NCBI GenBank assembly: GCA_002502295.1
Contig: DANX01000106.1
Span: 1-37,750 of the forward strand
From: Euryarchaeota archaeon UBA561
Lineage (GTDB): Archaea > Thermoplasmatota > Poseidoniia > Poseidoniales > Poseidoniaceae
DNA: 37,750 nucleotides
Direction of reading: 5' to 3'
The notes under the pieces are model-generated. The model saw only the letters and a program-made list of their open reading frames with translations. It was not told where the DNA came from and did not search any database. Below, piece after piece: positions 17,107 through 25,280 of the stretch. Made by a program: the position numbers and the translations under genes. Positions within the stretch are counted from its first letter, which is position 1. Each line of letters begins with the position of its first letter.

Positions 17107-18099
17107 ATGAGGATTCACTGCTTGGGCGGAGGTTTGGTCGGCTCGTTCGTCACTCGTCAACTGCACGATGCTGGAATGGAAGTTCACCTTTACGACATCG
17201 TTGAACGGGAGACTCCAGCCAGCTTTCATCTCGGTGATGCCTCGCTCGCCGACCACAGCGCCGCCGATATCGTCGTGAACATGGTCCCGGGCTCCATCGG
17301 ACACAGTGTGCTCAAAACCCTTCATCGGGAAGGGCATCGCATCGTTGACCTTTCCTTTAGCGAAACCACTCCTGACCAACTCCCCGATGGTCCGGGTGTC
17401 GTTTTGTGGGATGTGGGCATTGCTCCCGGACTGTCAAACATGCTTGTGGCCTTGGCCCATCGAGAACTCGGAGCCCTTGACGAAGTGACCATCAAAGTGG
17501 GTGGAAATCCGGCTGAGCCTGACGAGGAATGGTCCTACATGGCACCGTTCTCCCCTCACGATGTGATTGCGGAATACACGCGCCCTGCACGGATTGTGAA
17601 GGACGGAAAAACGACGGTCGTCCCAGCGATGGCCGAACTCCACACCATCAACGCCAACGGCCGCACCATGGAGGCCTTTCTGACCGACGGATTACGGTCG
17701 CTCATTGATCTTCCAGCGTCATCGATGGGCGAATACACGGTTCGGTGGCCGGGCCACATTCAGCGCTACCAATCGACCACGTTAAGCCCCGAAGAACTCG
17801 TTGAAGCCTGGCATTTTGACCATCAACGTCCTGAATTTACGTGGATGGAGGTGATGGTGAAAACCGCAGGAAAAACGCGCACGTGGACGGTCGAGGACCT
17901 TGGCAAAGACGGCGATTCGAGCATGGCACGAACAACCGGACTTGTCACCGTGGCATGCGTGATGGCATGGACTGAACGCCAACTTTTCGACGAGGGCATC
18001 CACCCACCTGAACACCTACCCTCCGAAGTGATTCATGGCATCATTGAATCACTGCAAAACCAAGGAGTTTCCATCAAACTTGACATCCGCGATTCCTGA
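17107..18099 (+). CDS. Saccharopine dehydrogenase / lysine 6-dehydrogenase-like oxidoreductase
   Basis: The N-terminus (RIHCLGGGLVGSFVTRQL) is a dinucleotide-binding Rossmann motif. It is followed by LGDASLADHSAADIVVNMVPG, as in saccharopine-reductase-type proteins, and by the family-typical DVGIAPGLSNMLV near residue 102. The middle portion (VKVGG-type strand, then WSYMAPFSPHDVIAEYTRPA) matches the substrate domain of lysine 6-dehydrogenase-like enzymes. At 330 residues it is slightly shorter than most (about 350-380). The likely reaction is NAD(P)-dependent oxidation at an amino-acid amine, but the substrate cannot be named. It stands alone, with a promoter-like box upstream and the convergent Cys-rich gene downstream. 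Confidence 0.85.
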   Translation: MRIHCLGGGLVGSFVTRQLHDAGMEVHLYDIVERETPASFHLGDASLADHSAADIVVNMVPGSIGHSVLKTLHREGHRIVDLSFSETTPDQLPDGPGVVLWDVGIAPGLSNMLVALAHRELGALDEVTIKVGGNPAEPDEEWSYMAPFSPHDVIAEYTRPARIVKDGKTTVVPAMAELHTINANGRTMEAFLTDGLRSLIDLPASSMGEYTVRWPGHIQRYQSTTLSPEELVEAWHFDHQRPEFTWMEVMVKTAGKTRTWTVEDLGKDGDSSMARTTGLVTVACVMAWTERQLFDEGIHPPEHLPSEVIHGIIESLQNQGVSIKLDIRDS

Positions 18100-18150
18100 A
18101 AAGAAAGGCGTATTACCGACGTTTGAACCCATTACTGGATGAACCTGAGG

Positions 18151-18429
18151 TCAACTCAGCACGGATTTACGGTTGGTTGTGTTGCTGGGGTGTTTTGGAC
18201 AACGCTTGCAATATTTGTTTTTGCGTTCGTATTTTTTGCAGCACTTGGATTTGATCTCCTTCTGCTTTGACCGACCACAGCTGCCTGAGCAATCCGCTTT
18301 GCATTGTTGGGCGGCGATCTCGACAAGTGGCATCGAGGAGTTGAACACGTTGTCGATATGAACGCCGCAGAATGGACAAGCAACCCAACCGGTTTGCAAG
18401 AAATTACCACACTGGTTGCATGCGTTCAC
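18151..18429 (-). CDS. Small Cys-rich zinc-ribbon protein
   Basis: The 92-residue protein is decided against two overlapping frames by its cysteine pattern. The N-terminus carries two knuckles, CNQC and CPFC, 14 residues apart, forming a zinc ribbon. The C-terminal half is basic and rich in Cys (CKADCSGSC near 43, then KCCKKYERKNKYCKRC, ending CPKH nearby), so a second metal site or Cys-based nucleic-acid binding is possible. The start is a GTG whose upstream region has a promoter-like box. I do not know the family. Plausible roles are metal storage/buffering or an RNA/DNA-binding ribbon; the sequence does not decide. Confidence 0.7.
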   Translation of the reverse strand: MNACNQCGNFLQTGWVACPFCGVHIDNVFNSSMPLVEIAAQQCKADCSGSCGRSKQKEIKSKCCKKYERKNKYCKRCPKHPSNTTNRKSVLS

Positions 18430-18450
18430 GGGCCCACCAACTTTCTCTAA

Positions 18451-18473
18451 TTTAGGGCAACCTAAATAGTTTC
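18451..18473 (-). promoter_or_regulatory. Promoter-like box overlapped by a TTTAGG-N4-CCTAAA dyad
   Basis: On the minus strand CGAAACTATTTAGG resembles a BRE plus TATA box upstream of the Cys-rich gene. TTTAGG (18451-18456) and CCTAAA (18461-18466) form a perfect 6-bp dyad separated by GCAA, overlapping it. It lies about 30 bases after the stop of the phosphotransferase-like gene. It could be a repressor operator or an RNA hairpin. Confidence 0.45.
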
Positions 18474-18496
18474 GTAGCCCCTAAATTTCAACGCGC

Positions 18497-21121
18497 TCAT
18501 TCCGACAACACATGTGGCGAAGAGGAGCGTGTTAACCACCGATGAGCCCAGACGGCCGAAGCAGCAAAGAACAACTGGACCAGGGCAAAGAAAAGATTCC
18601 ACGTGAGTGAGAACACCAAGCGGGGGTAAATCGGTGTATATGCGTAAAGAGCAAGGCAGCCAAACACAATTACCGCTTGTGCCAGCATGTAGGGAGAAAG
18701 ACTCAATCCCACTTTGAGCATACGGTGCATGAGGGAAACAGAAACGGCAAACAAAGGACTGACAACCATCAGAGCCATCCACAAGGTGGCAGGCTGATCG
18801 CCTCCACCGAAATATCCGCCCTGAACACGAACTGCCCCCGGATCTAACTCACGGGGATGAGGGCAAATCCCTTCATAGCATAATTGAACGCCGTTCACCT
18901 GACCCAACAAGGTCCACCATAGAATCCAAATGACCCAGGGGAAGACAGCCATGGCGACGAATGCTTGGGGCTGATTCAGCAGCGATGGCTTGGCCTCGTT
19001 CATGTCCAGAAGCGCCTTCAACAGAGATGGCAAAACGATGAGAAGGGCAAGACTGACCACGGTAGCCCACGGGCCCCAAGAGACCATGGTATGGAGGGCG
19101 AGTGCTCCGTAGAAGACGTAGGTGCTCGGAAGCCCTTCTTGGCGGCGGCGGACCCAAGCCAGTCCGTACATCAAACCCACACCGATGAGCGTGAGCCATT
19201 GCAACCACGCCCACTCCACGCGCGAAAGCACCAATGAACCGATAAGAAAAGCCATGCACCCAAGGGCGTGGTCTCGCCACTGTCTGCCGCCGTGTAGGAA
19301 ACCAAACAGCACCGAAAACGTCAGGACGACGAGAAAGAGAATAGCGACGCTTGAAACGCTTGTTGGCGTCATGTTCACGAGTTTGAGGAGGTGGTGCGTC
19401 CCAAGCAAGCGCCGATGCACGTAGGAAAGCGAAAGCACCACCAGCGCCCAACTGACCCAAAGGGCGATACGTTCCGGATGAGGCCGAAGTCGAAACCCTT
19501 TGTGGAGGACCACGCCGGTCAACAGCATGAAAAGCGGCAACAAAGCATACCAAAGCCGCAATGAGCCAAATGAATACGCTGCCATAACGGCCAAGACATA
19601 GACTGTTTTCGAAGACGGAATGTGTTTTTTTGCACCACCCATCATGCCAGATGTGGACCAAAAGACCACCCAAAAAACCAACAGTACCAACGTCCCTTTG
19701 GAGAGGTCAAGGAACACGGCAGAAAGAATGGCAAGCGCAATGAGCCACGGTTTGGCGTCATAAAGTCGATTCATCCAACCAACTTCAATGGTCTCATTCC
19801 TCCCAAGCGACGAGGCGACCAACCAGACGACGGCAGCAGCCCCGATGGCCCGAGGAATCATGGCCGAAAACGAGAGATTCGCGTGAAACACGACTGAAGC
19901 AGCCACCAAGCAACCAATCGTTAGCAGGTATTCCAGTTCCTTTGGAGTGATCTTTTTACCCCGGTTTGTTGCCCGAAATCCAAGTCCAAAGAACATCAGA
20001 AGAACGCCCACGGAAATCAACACGTCGAGGGTTCGAATCACCACGGGCTCGGCCTCAATGCCTTCCCAATTGATTTCATCAAAGCTGTACGTGCCTTCGT
20101 CCTCCGGATGGAAAAAGAGATGGCGGAGCAAACCGGCTTCCCAGTTCCATGCTTCGGCCGTTTCTCGTTCATTCGCTGAAGCGTCAAAGATGCTCAACGG
20201 CACACGACCGTTCACTTGACTGGGGAAATCAAGACCAAGGTCGTAGAGCATCATCGCAGCAAGGTCAAGTTGCTCACCCTCAGCACGAGCAGTGGTGATG
20301 ATTTCAGGACCCGTCACCAATGCCAGAACGTTTCTGGTGTCAGGTTCAGCCGATCCGTGGGATCCCGAAGCCGTCATTCCATGGTCGGCCGTAACCACCA
20401 CCGTCCAGTTTTGTGGAACCTGCCTCAAGAGGCTGGCGAGGTGTTGGTCCATGTCTTGCATTTTGTTGCGGTATTCATCCGAGACTGTACCCCATTTGTG
20501 ACCGACTTTGTCAGGTCCGGAGAAGTGCACGGCAATGACGTTGTGGCGGTCGGAGGCGAGCCATTGCTCAAGGATATCCCCCGTTGCCCGATCACCCTCG
20601 TAGTAATCGGCATGTCCCTCAAACGTATTGACGAATTCAATGTCACCACGCTCTCCGTACATGTTCCCCATCACATAACTTCCAATCATGCCCACGGAGT
20701 ACCGGTCGGACTCGCCAGCAAGCAGCCACGGATCTTTCCCGCCCGGGTGGCCCATGTTGAAATTCTTCAGGCCATCGATTGGAGCGTTCGGCACACCGGT
20801 CATCATCTCACGAACGCAGGTGGCGGACAGGGTCAACGGACCGGTGGTGATGGAGAGAACGGCACTCTCCTCCATTTGGTCAACCAAGTTCGGCATCATC
20901 GAGGCGTCCCGCATGATGTTTTCACCCACCCCATCCAACACCACCAAAAGGTAGCCCTCTGGCCCGGGTGAAAGGGCCTCTGGGAAAGCAACCTCAGAAG
21001 AGGGTTGTTCGGGCTCGAGCAGCACATAAGGCGCCGTTACTGTCAGCGGCACAAGCATGAGGGTTAGCAAAACCCACACCCACTTTCGAGGGATTTGCTC
21101 GGCGTTGGAAGTCGGTTCCAT
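18497..21121 (-). CDS. GPI ethanolamine-phosphate transferase-like membrane enzyme (alkaline phosphatase superfamily)
   Basis: The 874-residue protein has an N-terminal membrane anchor (about residues 13-35), an extracytoplasmic alkaline-phosphatase-fold domain (about 50-345) and then about a dozen membrane helices. Metal and catalytic positions are readable: VVLDGVGEN, the nucleophile Thr in LTLSATCVREMMTG, SGPDKVGHKWG, and VTADHGMTASGSHG. The order, the VGHKWG block and the polytopic C-terminus fit eukaryotic PIG-N/PIG-O/PIG-G, which move phosphoethanolamine from phosphatidylethanolamine to the GPI glycan. In an archaeon the acceptor is unknown; it could be a lipid-linked glycan or glycolipid head group. 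A simple phosphodiesterase is the alternative. It is divergent from the PhnD-like operon. Confidence 0.8.
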   Translation of the reverse strand: MEPTSNAEQIPRKWVWVLLTLMLVPLTVTAPYVLLEPEQPSSEVAFPEALSPGPEGYLLVVLDGVGENIMRDASMMPNLVDQMEESAVLSITTGPLTLSATCVREMMTGVPNAPIDGLKNFNMGHPGGKDPWLLAGESDRYSVGMIGSYVMGNMYGERGDIEFVNTFEGHADYYEGDRATGDILEQWLASDRHNVIAVHFSGPDKVGHKWGTVSDEYRNKMQDMDQHLASLLRQVPQNWTVVVTADHGMTASGSHGSAEPDTRNVLALVTGPEIITTARAEGEQLDLAAMMLYDLGLDFPSQVNGRVPLSIFDASANERETAEAWNWEAGLLRHLFFHPEDEGTYSFDEINWEGIEAEPVVIRTLDVLISVGVLLMFFGLGFRATNRGKKITPKELEYLLTIGCLVAASVVFHANLSFSAMIPRAIGAAAVVWLVASSLGRNETIEVGWMNRLYDAKPWLIALAILSAVFLDLSKGTLVLLVFWVVFWSTSGMMGGAKKHIPSSKTVYVLAVMAAYSFGSLRLWYALLPLFMLLTGVVLHKGFRLRPHPERIALWVSWALVVLSLSYVHRRLLGTHHLLKLVNMTPTSVSSVAILFLVVLTFSVLFGFLHGGRQWRDHALGCMAFLIGSLVLSRVEWAWLQWLTLIGVGLMYGLAWVRRRQEGLPSTYVFYGALALHTMVSWGPWATVVSLALLIVLPSLLKALLDMNEAKPSLLNQPQAFVAMAVFPWVIWILWWTLLGQVNGVQLCYEGICPHPRELDPGAVRVQGGYFGGGDQPATLWMALMVVSPLFAVSVSLMHRMLKVGLSLSPYMLAQAVIVFGCLALYAYTPIYPRLVFSLTWNLFFALVQLFFAASAVWAHRWLTRSSSPHVLSE

Positions 21122-21213
21122 TTACATCAAAACCTCCGCTTGAACAATGTTCGCATGGAACGCAAATAATCTGAACAAAGAAATACCGCCTCCGTCCTGT
21201 TTTAGGGCAAACG

Positions 21214-21228
21214 AAATTACATATATGG
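21214..21228 (+). promoter_or_regulatory. BRE/TATA promoter of the phnD-like operon
   Basis: aaattacatatatgg lies 32-46 bases upstream of the ATG at 21260 and is preceded by acg-aaa, a plausible BRE. It is the best TATA box of the window. The 10-mer tttagggcaa just upstream (21201-21210) also occurs at 18451-18460. Confidence 0.55.
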
Positions 21229-21259
21229 GCTTCGGGTGGGGGAGTTTAGGTGATACGAA

Positions 21260-22531
21260 ATGAACCGAAATCTGACAGCCCTCTCGTTGATGACACTGTT
21301 GCTTGCTGCATGCATACCTGGATGCCTCTTCTCCTCTGAGGTCACATACTCGCAGTGCTCCGACGACGACAATTGCTTGAAAATAGCCTTTGAGGTCAAG
21401 GAAGAGTACCAAAACACCGACGAGAACCCCCAGAAACTCGCCGATCGGCTCGGTGAATTGATGGACCAGGAGGTTGAGATTTACCCTGTTTCCAGCGCTG
21501 CTGCCACCATTGAAGCGCTCCGATTCGGCAACGCCGACATCGGTTTCCTTGACGGTGGAGCTGCTTGGTTGAGTTGGAACGAGTACGGACTCGAAGTGGC
21601 CGCTGCCGAACAGAAAGCGGACGGACGTGCCTATTACCACGCCGTTGCATGGGTCCACAAGGACTCCGACATGGCTCAAGCCAGCATGGAAGGAAACATC
21701 ACGGAAGCCCTTACGCTGATGAAAGGCAAAATCTCATGCCACACCTCGGCACTCGGAAGTTCAGGTATGTTGCTGCCAATGGGCTACCTCATCAACAACA
21801 GCTACATGGACGTCGTTGGCGACGCGAACGAAATCGATTCCCTGCACGACACCGTGACGAACCACTTCTCGGAGGACTCAAGCATCCCAGACAGCGGCAC
21901 CCCTTACTACCGCTACATCGGTTCATTGCGCTGCCTGGCCGAGCACACCCTTGGGGACGCTACCGATTACATTTCGTTCGCAAAAGACCCAACGGTGCCC
22001 GACTACTGTGGCGACGACCCACAGGACTGGTGCTTTGAAGGCGATTTCACCTCAACCGAGGATTTCTACCCCATCGGTGGATACAAGGAAAATGGAGAGG
22101 TCAACACACCCTTCGGCAAGGCTCCAAGCCACCCAGTCATGTACAACCCTGATGTGTTTACAGCCGCAGAGGTCCAAGCGTTGCAAGATGCCTTCACCAC
22201 CATGAGCAGCAACGACGCTGACTTGGCGATTCTTGACGATGTCCTCAGCACACCCGGCATGACCATCATCGACACGGAATCCCACCTCGGCTCCTACGGC
22301 GATGCCATTGGCGACGTACCAGGAATCACCGCCTACTTCAACTCCAAAATCTCGAAGACAAGCTCGTCTTCAAGCAGCAGCGACACACCATGGGGACTCA
22401 TCGTCCCATCGGTGCTTATCGTGGCTGGAGGAGCAGTGTTCTACTTTGTCCGGGTCAACGGTACCAAAACGGAAGAAGCCGCACCGTCAACCCACGAAGA
22501 AGTGCTCGAAGAGGCTCCTATCGAGGAGTAA
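21260..22531 (+). CDS. phnD: PhnD-like phosphonate/phosphate-type ABC transporter binding protein, membrane anchored
   Basis: This is an extracytoplasmic binding protein of the PhnD/transferrin-like family. A signal sequence ends in a lipobox-like LLAAC-IPGC (Cys18 or Cys22). The body shows the PhnD features EALRFGNADIGFLDGGAAWL (near residue 75) and the ligand-loop-like SALGSSGMLLPMGYL (near 170). Unusually, a second anchor follows: a membrane helix near residue 378-396 (PSVLIVAGGAVFYFV) and an acidic cytosolic tail. The fitting permease and ATPase (phnE, phnC) are 6 kb away on the other strand. The ligand may be phosphonate, phosphite or phosphate ester; no C-P lyase gene is in the window. 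The sugar-dehydrogenase gene begins 6 bases after the stop. Confidence 0.85.
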   Translation: MNRNLTALSLMTLLLAACIPGCLFSSEVTYSQCSDDDNCLKIAFEVKEEYQNTDENPQKLADRLGELMDQEVEIYPVSSAAATIEALRFGNADIGFLDGGAAWLSWNEYGLEVAAAEQKADGRAYYHAVAWVHKDSDMAQASMEGNITEALTLMKGKISCHTSALGSSGMLLPMGYLINNSYMDVVGDANEIDSLHDTVTNHFSEDSSIPDSGTPYYRYIGSLRCLAEHTLGDATDYISFAKDPTVPDYCGDDPQDWCFEGDFTSTEDFYPIGGYKENGEVNTPFGKAPSHPVMYNPDVFTAAEVQALQDAFTTMSSNDADLAILDDVLSTPGMTIIDTESHLGSYGDAIGDVPGITAYFNSKISKTSSSSSSSDTPWGLIVPSVLIVAGGAVFYFVRVNGTKTEEAAPSTHEEVLEEAPIEE

Positions 22532-22537
22532 TGAAGC

Positions 22538-23752
22538 ATGGAAGGGCCTCGAACACGGACGCTTTTCCTGGTTGCGCTTTTTGTCCTCGCACCGCTCAGT
22601 GGATGCTTTGGGAACGAAGAAGAGGAACCAACCGGGTTTGAATGGCCCACGCGAAGCCAGACCGATTGCATGCCTGATGACGACCTCAATGGTTCGTGCG
22701 AGGAATACTTGACTGGATTCACCACGCCAACGAACTCGCTCCATCACCCAGAAGCGGATGAAATTTGGATTTCGGACCTTGACGGTCGAATTGTGGCCTG
22801 GAACGGCGATGAAAAACGCCTTGTGGCGAACATCAGCAATTTGATTTCCAACTGCCACACAGAAGCTGGTCTCCTCGGTTTTGCCTTTGCTTCAGACTTT
22901 GCAAACTCATCTCAGGTTCTCTTCACCTACGTAGGAACGGCCAACTGCGAAACCAAAGAGGTCACCAACCTCTTCTTAGCGGTCGGTGATGTGAGTGAGG
23001 GGTTTGTGGCACCCGATTCCATCAAAGTCCTGCGGGAAATCGAGCAACCCTACAGAAACCACAACGGAGGCCATCTCCTCGCCCTCGGCGACCATACTTA
23101 TCTTTGGGGAGTTGGGGACGGAGGAGGTTCAAACGACCCACAGGGGCACGGACAAAACGGTACATCCCCTCTGGGCACCATCCAGCACTTCCACTATGCG
23201 GATGGAGCCATCGCTCCGCTTCACAACGCAACAGGAACCGACCAAGATTACACGCTTCACCAAGGGTTGAGAAATCCTTGGAAATTCGACGTTGACGACC
23301 AAGGTCGACTGTGGATTGCTGATGTGGGTCAAAATTGCTTTGAGGAAGTCAACATGGTTCCCGGGCTCCAAGCAACCAACTTTGGTTGGTCAGAGCGGGA
23401 AGCCAACCGTGAATTCACCGACCCGAACGATTGCTCGAAGCCACCGAGCAACCCACCTGCGGGAATGACGGACCCCGTCGTTGTCTACGACCACGAAGCT
23501 GGTCGTTGTTCCATCAGCGGAGGTTTGTACATGGACTGGGGCACAGAATCCATGCAGGGCGGATACATGTACGGTGATTTTTGCACGGGTGAGATCTGGA
23601 TGGCCAGGGAAACGAGTCAGGGCCAATGGCAGGGGGAACTTGTGTTGGACACCGACACCATGTTGGTCGGATTTGGCCGTGGATTGAACGATGAACTGCT
23701 GCTTTTCACATGGGGCGGAACGATCTTTGAACTCGACGTGAACGCTTCATAG
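22538..23752 (+). CDS. PQQ-dependent aldose/glucose-dehydrogenase-like lipoprotein (six-bladed beta-propeller)
   Basis: The exported 404-residue protein has a lipobox LSGC (Cys23). It matches the soluble-glucose-dehydrogenase/HHIP-like family: HTEAGLLGFAFASDF near residue 108, YRNHNGGHLLALGDHTYL (catalytic-type His of the NHxGG motif) near 172, GVGDGGGSNDPQGHGQN, a calcium/PQQ region, LRNPWKFDVDDQGRLWIADVGQN near 245, and NFGWSEREAN near 287. It would oxidise sugars outside the cell with PQQ as cofactor. No PQQ synthesis genes are visible. It forms an operon with the PhnD-like gene (6-base gap), an unexplained pairing. Confidence 0.88.
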   Translation: MEGPRTRTLFLVALFVLAPLSGCFGNEEEEPTGFEWPTRSQTDCMPDDDLNGSCEEYLTGFTTPTNSLHHPEADEIWISDLDGRIVAWNGDEKRLVANISNLISNCHTEAGLLGFAFASDFANSSQVLFTYVGTANCETKEVTNLFLAVGDVSEGFVAPDSIKVLREIEQPYRNHNGGHLLALGDHTYLWGVGDGGGSNDPQGHGQNGTSPLGTIQHFHYADGAIAPLHNATGTDQDYTLHQGLRNPWKFDVDDQGRLWIADVGQNCFEEVNMVPGLQATNFGWSEREANREFTDPNDCSKPPSNPPAGMTDPVVVYDHEAGRCSISGGLYMDWGTESMQGGYMYGDFCTGEIWMARETSQGQWQGELVLDTDTMLVGFGRGLNDELLLFTWGGTIFELDVNAS

Positions 23753-23784
23753 GCGATGGTCAACGCCGTGCCTGCAAGCAATGC

Positions 23785-24171
23785 TCAAACAAGGCAGGCC
23801 ACGATGGCTGCCCGCGCGTGCGGCTCTAACCGAGGTTCAATGTGGTGCGGTTCGGCACCGGGACCGATGATGCCCAAACCAATCGGCTTGTCATGCTTCA
23901 GTTGGAGTTCAAGAATGGTCTTGATAACGGCCTGACCCATGGCTAAACCATGCTGCGTTTCCCCTTTTTCAATGATGCCCAAGCAGGCAACAGCGTCGTG
24001 GTTCTTCAACAATCTGTCGAGAGCAAGAGGCACCTCCATGGAGCCCGGGACCCAGACAACCTCGCCGATGGAAAGCCCATGCTTCCTGGCTTCATCGGTT
24101 GAATGGGCAAGCATGCGCTCAACCTCATCTTTGTGGTAGGACCCACAGACCAACCCAATTCGCTTGCTCAT
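23785..24171 (-). CDS. ribH: 6,7-dimethyl-8-ribityllumazine synthase
   Basis: It condenses 5-amino-6-ribitylaminouracil with 3,4-dihydroxybutanone 4-phosphate to lumazine, the penultimate riboflavin step. At 128 residues it has the short archaeal length. Visible motifs are GLVCGSYHKDEVERML, VWVPGSMEVPLALDRLL (substrate loop), the CLGIIEKGETQHG motif with catalytic His and the IGLGIIG strand. It is the last gene of the rib operon and overlaps ribE by 4 bases (ATGA). Confidence 0.95.
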   Translation of the reverse strand: MSKRIGLVCGSYHKDEVERMLAHSTDEARKHGLSIGEVVWVPGSMEVPLALDRLLKNHDAVACLGIIEKGETQHGLAMGQAVIKTILELQLKHDKPIGLGIIGPGAEPHHIEPRLEPHARAAIVACLV

Positions 24172-24785
24172 GCTTGGCCACCTCGGTTCTCCTGTTTCAT
24201 CATTCGTTCCACTGTCGCAACGATGGTCTGCGTCATGGCGTCGATCTCAATGTTGACCAGCCCTCCATTCTTCACTTCGTGGAAGGTGGTTAAACGAAGA
24301 GTCTCAGGAATCAAATGGATGTTGAATTGGTTGTCTGAAACCGCACCGATGGTCAGTGAAGCACCGTTCAATCCGATGTAGCCCTTTTCGTGAATGTACT
24401 TCATCATGCTTTGTGGTGCCTCAATGACGACATTGAGTCCCTCGCCAACCTGAGTGCATGATTTGATTTGACCGAGGCCCATGATGTGGCCAGAGAGCAA
24501 ATGACCGCCCAATTCATCTCCCATTTTCAGCGAACGCTCCACGTTCACTGCACCACCCAGTTCAAGCTGGCCGAGGTTGGTGCGGTTCAAGGTCTCCTCA
24601 ATAACATCAAACGCCACGCATTGCCCATCCATGTCCGTTGCTGTCAAGCATACGCCGTTGATGGCGACGCTCGCTCCACGTTCCAAACCAGCGGTATCCG
24701 GCAGGTCAATGTGAAAGGTCCAAACAGCGCTTTTATTTTCTATAGAGCGTATCGCTCCCATCCCTTGAACGATTCCTGTGAACAT
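24168..24785 (-). CDS. ribE: Riboflavin synthase, bacterial two-domain type
   Basis: This enzyme dismutates two lumazine molecules to riboflavin. The 205-residue protein has the tandem lumazine-binding barrels of the bacterial/eukaryotic alpha subunit: the invariant MFTGIVQGMGAI start, VAINGVCLTATDMD near residue 42, then the second-domain SGHIMGLGQI near residue 99 and NGASLTIGAV near 138. Classical archaea use an unrelated RibC-type synthase, so this is a replacement, probably acquired from bacteria. It sits 2 bases after ribL and overlaps ribH, so the operon was kept together. Confidence 0.95.
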   Translation of the reverse strand: MFTGIVQGMGAIRSIENKSAVWTFHIDLPDTAGLERGASVAINGVCLTATDMDGQCVAFDVIEETLNRTNLGQLELGGAVNVERSLKMGDELGGHLLSGHIMGLGQIKSCTQVGEGLNVVIEAPQSMMKYIHEKGYIGLNGASLTIGAVSDNQFNIHLIPETLRLTTFHEVKNGGLVNIEIDAMTQTIVATVERMMKQENRGGQA

Positions 24786-24787
24786 GG

Positions 24788-25228
24788 TTAGACCTCATTT
24801 CTCTCGGCACGCTCTAAGATACGTGCGATGATCTTTCGTGTGCCGTCAAGGTCATCGCTCAGGCCCTCAACACGTACGACGGCGATATCGCCATGCCCAC
24901 GGTCGTGAAGGGCCGTACGAATGTTGTCTTCAGCATGCTCCTGGTCGTATCCCAACGCAATGACATCGGGTTTAATTTGAGGAAGGATATCAAAAATGGG
25001 TACGTTGGGTGGATTGCCGACAACCACGGCGTCCACCGGCTTGAGACCGGCTACCATTCGTTGACGGAGGTCCTGATTGGTCACGGGTTCGTGTTTTCGC
25101 TTCCGCACCGTGTCGTCGTGAGCCACGACAACGGTGAGGTGGTCGCCAAGAGATTTTGCTTGTTCCAAGTAATGCAGATGGCCAGCGTGGAGCAAGTCAA
25201 ACACACCGACGGCGAGAATGCGCTTCAT
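24788..25228 (-). CDS. ribL: Archaeal FAD synthetase (RibL-type nucleotidyltransferase)
   Basis: Cytidylyltransferase-like fold. The protein joins AMP from ATP to FMN. GVFDLLHAGHLHYLEQAK contains the HxGH motif at the N-terminus, and DGTRKIIARIL stands at the usual KMSKS-like end. About 146 residues matches archaeal RibL. I chose the ATG at 25228 (MKRILAVGVFD, with GGTGG upstream); an ATG at 25243 would add five residues. A glycerol-3-phosphate cytidylyltransferase is the near alternative, but the rib operon context settles it. Confidence 0.88.
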   Translation of the reverse strand: MKRILAVGVFDLLHAGHLHYLEQAKSLGDHLTVVVAHDDTVRKRKHEPVTNQDLRQRMVAGLKPVDAVVVGNPPNVPIFDILPQIKPDVIALGYDQEHAEDNIRTALHDRGHGDIAVVRVEGLSDDLDGTRKIIARILERAERNEV

Positions 25229-25280
25229 GGGACCACCGTACATGGGTTATGCTGTTGCTTCATGAGGATGACGGTGGAGT

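Noticed and set aside
18873..19673. Minus-strand 266-codon open frame
   Set aside because: Out-of-frame reading of the GPI-transferase-like gene; low-complexity and without hydrophobic order, unlike the real frame.
20216..20971. Plus-strand 251-codon open frame
   Set aside because: Antisense to the conserved catalytic domain of the GPI-transferase-like gene, whose motifs fix the coding strand.
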